Under the pieces are notes generated by a model. The model was not told the origin of the DNA, did no database searches, and was given only the letters and a program-made list of their open reading frames with translations. Shown here in pieces: positions 57,908 to 64,000 of a stretch of DNA of 64,000 bases. How positions within the stretch are numbered: position 1 is the stretch's first letter; every line of letters begins with the position of its first letter. Source of the DNA: Pseudomonadota bacterium (GTDB taxonomy: Bacteria; Pseudomonadota; Alphaproteobacteria; Rhodobacterales; Rhodobacteraceae); assembly GCA_963205235.1 (NCBI GenBank), contig CAUJIP010000131.1:29235-93234 (forward strand). Reading direction: 5' to 3'. A program made the position numbers and the translations under genes.

Positions 57908-59007
57908 TGGACCGCTTGCCGCGCTGGGCCGATCTGGCGCTTGTCCCCTTTGTCTCGCTGACGCTGGCCGCGATCATCTCGGCCCTGGTCATCATCGCCA
58001 TCGGGCAGGACCCGTGGGAGGCGATTACCGTCATGGTGCAAGGCAGCGTGATGAATGCCTATGGCTGGGGCTATACGCTTTACTACGCGACCAGCTTCAT
58101 CTTCACCGGGTTGGCCGTGACCGTGGCCTTTCATGCGGGCCTGTTCAACATCGGCGGCGAAGGTCAGGCGCAGCTTGGCGGTCTGGGTGTGGCGCTGGCC
58201 TGCCTGTTCATCCCCTGGCCGCATTGGTCGCTGGCTCTGATCGGAGCGGCGCTTGGCGCGGCGCTGTTCGGTGCGGCCTGGGCGGCGATCCCGGCCTATC
58301 TTCAGGCCAAACGCGGCAGCCATATCGTGATCACCACGATCATGTTCAACTACATCGCGGGCAGCCTGATGATCTATCTTCTGGTCGACGTGCTGCGCCC
58401 GCCGGGCAAGATGGACCCGGCAACCGCCAGCTTTCCGCCGGAAATGCACCTGCCCAGCTTCAACGAAATCCCCGGCCTGAACGCGATTTTCGATACCGGG
58501 GTGCCCGCCAACGTGACCTTCTTCATCGCGCTGATCATGGCGGTCGTGGTCTGGGCACTGCTTTGGCGCACAAGGCTTGGCTATCAGATCCGCGCCTTTG
58601 GCAAATCCGAACCCGCCGCCCGCTATGCCGGGATAAACCCGACCCGGATCATCATGATCGCCATGCTGATTTCCGGCGGCATGGCGGGCCTTATGGCAAT
58701 CAACAACGTCATGGGCGAGGCCGAGAGGCTTCTTGGCAACTCGGCCTCTGGCGCGGGGTTCATCGGCATCGCGGTGGCGCTGATGGGACGCAACCACCCG
58801 GTCGGGGTCGTGCTGGCGGCGATCCTGTTTGGCTTTCTGTTTCAGGGCGGCGCGGAACTTGGCCTTTGGACCAAGATCCCGATTGAACTGCGGACTGTGG
58901 TGCAGGGACTGGTGATCCTCTTTACCGGCGCCTTGGACATGATGGTGCGGATGCTTCTGGTGAAGATCTTCGCCCTCTTCCGCTCCAACCGGATGGAGGC
59001 CGCGTGA
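57907..59007 (+). CDS. ABC transporter permease
   Basis: FHAGLFNIGGEGQAQLGGLGVAL, GFIGIAVALMGRNHPVGVVLAAILFGFLFQGG; overlaps ATPase stop. Confidence 0.93.
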   Translation: MDRLPRWADLALVPFVSLTLAAIISALVIIAIGQDPWEAITVMVQGSVMNAYGWGYTLYYATSFIFTGLAVTVAFHAGLFNIGGEGQAQLGGLGVALACLFIPWPHWSLALIGAALGAALFGAAWAAIPAYLQAKRGSHIVITTIMFNYIAGSLMIYLLVDVLRPPGKMDPATASFPPEMHLPSFNEIPGLNAIFDTGVPANVTFFIALIMAVVVWALLWRTRLGYQIRAFGKSEPAARYAGINPTRIIMIAMLISGGMAGLMAINNVMGEAERLLGNSASGAGFIGIAVALMGRNHPVGVVLAAILFGFLFQGGAELGLWTKIPIELRTVVQGLVILFTGALDMMVRMLLVKIFALFRSNRMEAA

Positions 59008-60026
59008 TGGACTACGGCTCACTTCTGCAAATTCTCGACTCGACCTTGCGGCTTGCCACGCCGCTGCTTCTGGCCTGCATCGCCGGGCTTTATTCCGAGC
59101 GCGCCGGCGTCTTCGACATCGGGCTTGAGGGGAAGATGCTGGTCGCCGCCATGGCATCGGGCGCTGTTGCCGCATCCGGGATGACGCTGGTCTTTTCGAT
59201 TCCCTATGCCTCGACGGAAATCGTGCTGGTTTCCCCGGTGGTGTTCGGCTTGCTTGCCGGAATTCTGGCTTCCCTGCTGTTTGCCCTGCTGCACGCCGTC
59301 ACCTCGATCACCTTCCGGGGCAACCAGTTGATCGCCGGTGTGGCGCTTAACTTCCTGGCCTCCGGGCTGACGGTTCTTGTCGCCCAGTCGCTGTTTGGTC
59401 AGGGCGGTCGCACCCCGCCGCTGGAAGGCAATGCCCGGTTCAACCCGATCAACCTGCCCTTCGCAGATGCGGTAAAGGACGTACCGGTCATCGGGCCCTT
59501 CTATCACGAGGTCATTTCCGGCCATTCGATCCTGGTCTATGCCGCCTTCGCCATCGTCGCCGTGACATGGTGGGTGATGTACCGCACGCGCTTTGGCCTG
59601 CGCCTGCGCGGGGTCGGGGAAAACCCGGCTGCCGTCGATACGGCGGGGGTCAGCGTCAAGGGCCTGCGCTTTTCCGCCGTGATGATCACCGGGGTCCTCT
59701 GCGGCCTTGCCGGGGCCTACATGGCAACCGCGCTGCAGGCGGGCTTTGGCAAGGAAATGACCGCCGGTCGCGGCTATATCGCGCTTGCCGCCCTGATCTT
59801 CGCCAAGTGGCGACCGGTCCAGGCGATGTATGCCTGCCTTTTGTTCGGTTTCTTCCAGGCCCTGGCGCTCCGCCCCGACGTGGTTGAATCCGTGGTCCGG
59901 ATCAAGGTTCCCGTCCCCTTCCTTGACGCGCTGCCCTATCTTCTGACCGTCTTCGTGCTGGCAGGCTTTGTCGGCAAGGCAATCCCTCCGCGTGCGGGGG
60001 GCGAGCCATACGTGAAGGAACGCTGA
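59004..60026 (+). CDS. ABC transporter permease
   Basis: LYSERAGVFDIGLEGKMLVAAMAS, RTRFGLRLRGVGENPAAVDTAGVSV, GRGYIALAALIFAKWRP. Confidence 0.93.
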   Translation: MMDYGSLLQILDSTLRLATPLLLACIAGLYSERAGVFDIGLEGKMLVAAMASGAVAASGMTLVFSIPYASTEIVLVSPVVFGLLAGILASLLFALLHAVTSITFRGNQLIAGVALNFLASGLTVLVAQSLFGQGGRTPPLEGNARFNPINLPFADAVKDVPVIGPFYHEVISGHSILVYAAFAIVAVTWWVMYRTRFGLRLRGVGENPAAVDTAGVSVKGLRFSAVMITGVLCGLAGAYMATALQAGFGKEMTAGRGYIALAALIFAKWRPVQAMYACLLFGFFQALALRPDVVESVVRIKVPVPFLDALPYLLTVFVLAGFVGKAIPPRAGGEPYVKER

Positions 60027-60067
60027 CAATTCGACTAAAATTGTGCTTCCTCTTGGGACAAATACTC
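60025..60067 (+). repeat. Element D copy 2
   Basis: GACAATTCGACTAAAATTGTGCTTCCTCTTGGGACAAATACTC; overlaps the permease stop codon. Confidence 0.82.
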
Positions 60068-60120
60068 CACGGGGGGTGCGGGGGGTGTGAACCCCCCCGC
60101 TTCCACGCCAGCCAGAGGCG

Positions 60121-60921
60121 ATGACGATGCAAGATATTCTATCGACCATACGTTCCCGGGCGGGTGATGCTCCGGTCAGGCTTGGCCTGATCCTTGGCTC
60201 GGGCCTTGGTCACCTTGCCCATGCGGTGGACGGCGTTGCGATCCCCTATGCCGACCTGCCCGGTTTCCCGCACGTCGGCGTCTCGGGCCACAACCCGCAG
60301 CTTCACATCGGTACGTTGGAAGGCGTCCGGGTCGCCGTGTTTGGTGCGCGCGAGCATTACTATGAATCCGGCAATCCCCGCGCGATGCTTCTGCCCCTGC
60401 AGGTGCTCAAGGCGCTGGGGGCCGAAAGCCTGATCCTGACCAATGCCGCCGGGTCGATGCGCCCCGACATTCCGCCCGGCAACGTGATGCTCTTGTCGGA
60501 CCACATCAACTATTCCGGCCTCAACCCGTTGATCGGCGAAAAGACCGACGCGCGCTTTGTGCCGATGACCGACGCCCATAACCCCGCCCTTCGCGCCGCG
60601 CTGAAAGCAGCCGCCAAGGCAAAGGGCATCGACCTGCCCGAAGGCGTCTACTGCTGGTACTCCGGCCCTTCGTTCGAAACCCCTGCCGAAATCCGCATGC
60701 TCAAGCTGCTGGGTGGCGATGCCGTCGGGATGTCGACAGTGCCCGAGGTGATCCTGGCCCGTTTCCTGGGCCTGAAAGTCGCGGCGATTTCCACCATCAC
60801 CAACATGGCCGCCGGCATGTCGGACGAACAGATCAGCCATGAACATACCAAGGCCATGGCCCCGCTGGGTGCGGCCAAACTGGAATCAATTCTCAGGCAT
60901 TTTCTGCGCTTTCTGGACTAA
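60121..60921 (+). CDS. Purine nucleoside phosphorylase (class II, trimeric type)
   Basis: LGLILGSGLGHLAHAVDG, LTNAAGSMRPDIPPGNVMLLSDHINYSGLNPL, GPSFETPAEIRMLKLLGGDAVGMSTVPE. Confidence 0.95.
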   Translation: MTMQDILSTIRSRAGDAPVRLGLILGSGLGHLAHAVDGVAIPYADLPGFPHVGVSGHNPQLHIGTLEGVRVAVFGAREHYYESGNPRAMLLPLQVLKALGAESLILTNAAGSMRPDIPPGNVMLLSDHINYSGLNPLIGEKTDARFVPMTDAHNPALRAALKAAAKAKGIDLPEGVYCWYSGPSFETPAEIRMLKLLGGDAVGMSTVPEVILARFLGLKVAAISTITNMAAGMSDEQISHEHTKAMAPLGAAKLESILRHFLRFLD

Positions 60922-61005
60922 GGCCAAAGCGCGTTTGACAACGCGGTCAAAGGCGCGCAAGTCTTTGATCAACACAATGCTTTCCGCCTGTTCCGGCCCC
61001 CCCAG

Positions 61006-61926
61006 ATGCAGCTTTACCTCCCCATAGCCGAAGTTTCGGTCAATGCTTTCCTCATCCTTGGGCTTGGGGGGATCGTCGGCTTTCTGTCGGGCATGTTCGG
61101 GGTGGGTGGCGGCTTTCTGATCACGCCGCTTCTGTTCTTCATCGGCGTGCCCCCTGCCGTGGCGGTGGCGACCGGCGCGAACCAGGTCGTGGCCTCCTCG
61201 GTGTCCGGGGTGCTGGCACAACTGCGCCGCAAGGGCGTGGATTTCCAGATGGGAACCGTGCTTCTGATAGGCGGGGTCTTCGGGTCGGTCGTGGGGGTCT
61301 GGGTCTTCAGCCTGATGACGCGACTGGGGCAGGTCGACCTGTTTGTCCAGCTGTCCTACGTGCTGTTTCTGGGCCTGATCGGCGCGATGATGCTGCAGGA
61401 AAGCTTGCGCAGCCTGTTGCGCACCCGCAAGGCCAATGCCCCGATCCGTCGGTCGCATGTGCATTCCTGGGTGCATGGACTGCCGATGAAGATGCGGTTC
61501 CGCGCCTCGGGCCTTTACATCAGTGTCATCCCTCCGCTCATCGTCGGGGCGCTGGTGGGCTTTCTGGCGGCGATCATGGGGGTCGGCGGCGGCTTCGTCA
61601 TGGTCCCTGCCATGATCTATTTTCTGGGCATGCCGACCAAGGTCGTCGTCGGAACCTCACTTTTCCAGATCATCTTCGTCACCGCCTTCACCACCGTCAT
61701 GCATGCCATGACCAGTCAGACAGTCGACATGATGCTGGCCTTGCTTTTGATCCTTGGTGGGGTTGTCGGCGCGCAGATCGGCACGCGGGTCGGCACAAGG
61801 CTCAAGGCCGAACAGTTGCGCATCCTCTTGTCGCTTCTGGTCCTTAGCGTCTCGATCAAGATCGCCATCGGGCTTCTGATCAAACCGGATGAGCTTTACT
61901 CTCTGGCGTCAGGATCCTTGCCGTGA
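61006..61926 (+). CDS. TauE/SafE family sulfite exporter-like protein
   Basis: LGLGGIVGFLSGMFGVGGGFLITPLLFFIGVPPAVAVATG; GFLAAIMGVGGGFVMVPAMIYFLGMP. Confidence 0.92.
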   Translation: MQLYLPIAEVSVNAFLILGLGGIVGFLSGMFGVGGGFLITPLLFFIGVPPAVAVATGANQVVASSVSGVLAQLRRKGVDFQMGTVLLIGGVFGSVVGVWVFSLMTRLGQVDLFVQLSYVLFLGLIGAMMLQESLRSLLRTRKANAPIRRSHVHSWVHGLPMKMRFRASGLYISVIPPLIVGALVGFLAAIMGVGGGFVMVPAMIYFLGMPTKVVVGTSLFQIIFVTAFTTVMHAMTSQTVDMMLALLLILGGVVGAQIGTRVGTRLKAEQLRILLSLLVLSVSIKIAIGLLIKPDELYSLASGSLP

Positions 61927-62681
61927 TCCGGGCGGCGCTTCTTGCCCTGATGCTGGCCAGCCCCGCCTTGGCTGACGAAAGCATTGTCTCGGGGCTAAGC
62001 CAGAACCGCGTCTCGATCACGGCCGATTTCGTCGGGTCCGAGATTCTGGTCTATGGCGCGGTGAAACGCGATGCGCCCGCCCCCGAAGGATCACCGCTTG
62101 AGGTCATCGTGACTGTCGAAGGCCCCGCCACGCCGCTGACAGTCCGCCGCAAAGAGCGTGTGGCCGGGATCTGGATCAACAACGCCTCGGTCCGCGTCGA
62201 TTCCGCGCCCAGTTTCTTTGCCGTCGCTACAACCGGCCCCCTTAGCCACATTCTGTCAGATACCGAAAACCTGCGCTTCAACATCACCATCGAACGGGTG
62301 ATCCGCGCCGTCGGCATCACCGCCGAGGCCGACAAGGCCGGTGAATTCCTGCTGGCCCTTCTGCGGGTCCGCACTCAGGAAGATCGCTACCGGGTCCTTG
62401 AAGGCAAGGTCGAGCTGACCGAAGACACGCTCTTTCGCACCGATGTCGAACTGCCCGCCAACCTGATCGAAGGCGAATACAAGGTGCGCATCTTCCTGTT
62501 GCGCGACCAGAAGGTCATCGCCCATCAGGAACGGGTGGTAGGCGTGCGCAAGGTCGGGCTGGAGAGGTTCATCTTCAACCTCGCCCATCAGCAACCGCTG
62601 ATCTATGGGCTGGTGTCGCTGGTCTTGGCCGCATTGGCCGGGTGGGGGGCCTCGGCGGCGTTTCGTCTGATGCGGAACTAG
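61923..62681 (+). CDS. TIGR02186 family membrane-anchored protein
   Basis: Signal peptide; GLSQNRVSITADFVGSEILVYGAVKRDAP, C-terminal TM; ATGA-type overlap with the TauE gene. Confidence 0.85.
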   Translation: MIRAALLALMLASPALADESIVSGLSQNRVSITADFVGSEILVYGAVKRDAPAPEGSPLEVIVTVEGPATPLTVRRKERVAGIWINNASVRVDSAPSFFAVATTGPLSHILSDTENLRFNITIERVIRAVGITAEADKAGEFLLALLRVRTQEDRYRVLEGKVELTEDTLFRTDVELPANLIEGEYKVRIFLLRDQKVIAHQERVVGVRKVGLERFIFNLAHQQPLIYGLVSLVLAALAGWGASAAFRLMRN

Positions 62682-62743
62682 GGCCACTTTTCGACGGCGC
62701 AACGATCAGCGAAGACCGCCCGCAAGGGAGGGATAAGCGTCCC

Positions 62744-63001
62744 TTAGCCCTTCTTCTTGGCCAGCCCCGCCTCAAGCGCCGCAATCCGCGCCTCAAGCGC
62801 GGTGTTTTCCTCGCGCGCCTTCTGGGCCATTGCGCGCACGGCGTCGAATTCTTCGCGCGTGACGAAATCGCGGTCGGCCATCCAGCGGTCGACAAAGCTT
62901 TTGAACGCCGTCTCGGCCTCGGTCTTGGCACCCTGCGCCACGCCCATCGCGTTGGTCATGAGCTGGCTCATATCGTCGAAGAACTTGTTGCGGGTCTGCA
63001 T
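62744..63001 (-). CDS. ubiK: Ubiquinone biosynthesis accessory factor UbiK family (BMFP)
   Basis: MQTRNKFFDDMSQLMTNAMGVAQGAKTEAETAFKSFVDRWMADRDFVTREEFDAVRAMAQKAREENTALEARIAALE. Confidence 0.88.
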   Translation of the reverse strand: MQTRNKFFDDMSQLMTNAMGVAQGAKTEAETAFKSFVDRWMADRDFVTREEFDAVRAMAQKAREENTALEARIAALEAGLAKKKG

Positions 63002-63129
63002 GGCGGCCTCCTTGCCGGAACTTCCGTCTATATGAGGCCAGAGCCGCTGAAGGACAAGGCGGCGCTTCGCCGCCGGTTGACATCGCATGGCACGCCCGCG
63101 ACAAGCGGGAAAACCAAGGGAACCCACCC

Positions 63130-64000
63130 ATGATCGCCTTTCCCGACATCTCGCCCAATGTCTTTTCCGTCGATCTTTTCGGCCATGAACTTGCCCTGCG
63201 CTGGTATGCGCTGGCCTATATCATCGGGCTGCTTTGGGGCTGGTGGATCGTGGTCCGCGCTGTTCGCACCCCGGACCTGTGGGCCGACAGGCCAGCATTG
63301 GTCCCCGAACAGGTCGAACGTCTGCTGACCTGGATGATCCTGGGCGTCGTGCTGGGCGGGCGGCTTGGCTATGTGCTGTTTTACGACTTCTCCAGCTATG
63401 TTCAGGACCCCTCGCAGATCTTCAAGGTCTGGCAGGGTGGCATGTCTTTCCACGGCGGCTTTCTGGGCGTGATCATTGCCGGGCTGATCTTCTGCCGCCG
63501 CTCTGGCATTCCGGCCATGCAACTGTCCGATGCGATGGCCTTCGTCGCGCCGATCGGGCTTTTCTTCGGGCGTCTCGCCAATTTCGTGAATGCCGAGCTT
63601 TGGGGCCGCCCCTCGACCCTGCCCTGGGCCGTGATCTTTCCCGGCGATGCCGCACAATACTGCCCCGGTGTAGTCCCAGGCGAATGCGCCCGCCACCCGA
63701 GCCAGCTTTACGAGGCAGGGCTGGAGGGACTTATCCTTGGCCTGGTCCTTTACTGGCTTCTCCGCCGTGGCGCCCTGAAACGGCCCGGCCTGATCACCGG
63801 AACATTCCTAGTGGGCTACGGCCTGTCGCGGTTCTTCGTCGAGTTCTTCCGGCAAGCCGATGAGCAGTTCATCACACCAGACAACCCGCTCGGCCATGTC
63901 ATCGGCGGCGCCACATGGGGCCTGTCGATGGGCCAACTCCTCAGCCTCCCGATGATCCTTGCCGGTCTGTGGTTCATTGCCCGCGCTCGCAAGTCCACCA
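63130..64000 (+). CDS. lgt: Prolipoprotein diacylglyceryl transferase, 3' end outside window
   Basis: Open plus frame from ATG 63130 to window end: ALRWYALAYIIGLLWGWW, GGMSFHGGFLGVIIAGLIFCRR, IGLFFGRLANFVNAELWGRP, HPSQLYEAGLEGLIL; absent from the ORF track (no stop). Confidence 0.95.
   Translation, partial: MIAFPDISPNVFSVDLFGHELALRWYALAYIIGLLWGWWIVVRAVRTPDLWADRPALVPEQVERLLTWMILGVVLGGRLGYVLFYDFSSYVQDPSQIFKVWQGGMSFHGGFLGVIIAGLIFCRRSGIPAMQLSDAMAFVAPIGLFFGRLANFVNAELWGRPSTLPWAVIFPGDAAQYCPGVVPGECARHPSQLYEAGLEGLILGLVLYWLLRRGALKRPGLITGTFLVGYGLSRFFVEFFRQADEQFITPDNPLGHVIGGATWGLSMGQLLSLPMILAGLWFIARARKST

Noticed and set aside
57475-59175. 566-aa minus-strand ORF
   Set aside because: Antisense to the ABC ATPase/permease genes; shadow composition.
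62684-62746. Another copy of element B between the TIGR02186 and ubiK genes
   Set aside because: Only short similarity (AGCGAAGA..GCCCGCAAGGG); more likely a simple convergent-gene terminator region.
1-64000. tRNA, rRNA or prophage/transposon genes
   Set aside because: No recognisable tRNA cloverleaf, rRNA segment, integrase, transposase or phage structural gene was found by reading; a tRNAscan-SE/Infernal run would be decisive.

Overview
The window is a GC-rich alphaproteobacterial chromosome segment. Gene content and order look Rhodobacterales-like; this is inferred from recognisable protein families, with no search run. I support about 60 protein genes. Landmarks are argH-lysA, pheT, dnaE2, rnr, dapE/dapD, a multicopper oxidase, a Hint-domain protein, rlmN, a beta-oxidation cluster (fadJ/fadA/acyl-CoA dehydrogenase/MerR), a PEtN transferase plus dgkA, nfu-tsaB-rimI, a BMP-type ABC transporter with purine nucleoside phosphorylase, TauE/SafE-TIGR02186, ubiK and lgt. 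Two genes run off the window edges: a caspase-like peptidase (left) and lgt (right). I found no rRNA, tRNA, CRISPR array, transposase or prophage. The strongest unexplained signal is a set of short structured intergenic repeat families. These are: (A) a triple-palindrome element, 2 copies; (B) an inverted-repeat element whose 36-bp exact arms bracket a DUF1007 gene and which also abuts a C-terminally short, SOS-box-preceded dnaE2; (C) a 68-bp element present as a 65/68-identical inverted pair flanking the rnr operon; (D) a 43-bp element; and (E) an element sitting 10-11 nt after the stop codon of two unrelated genes. Other candidates are a two-fold cupin plus small-protein module inside the beta-oxidation cluster, an AT-richer orphan P-loop gene between a cation antiporter gene and rlmN, and a hexanucleotide microsatellite encoding the tail of a thioesterase.
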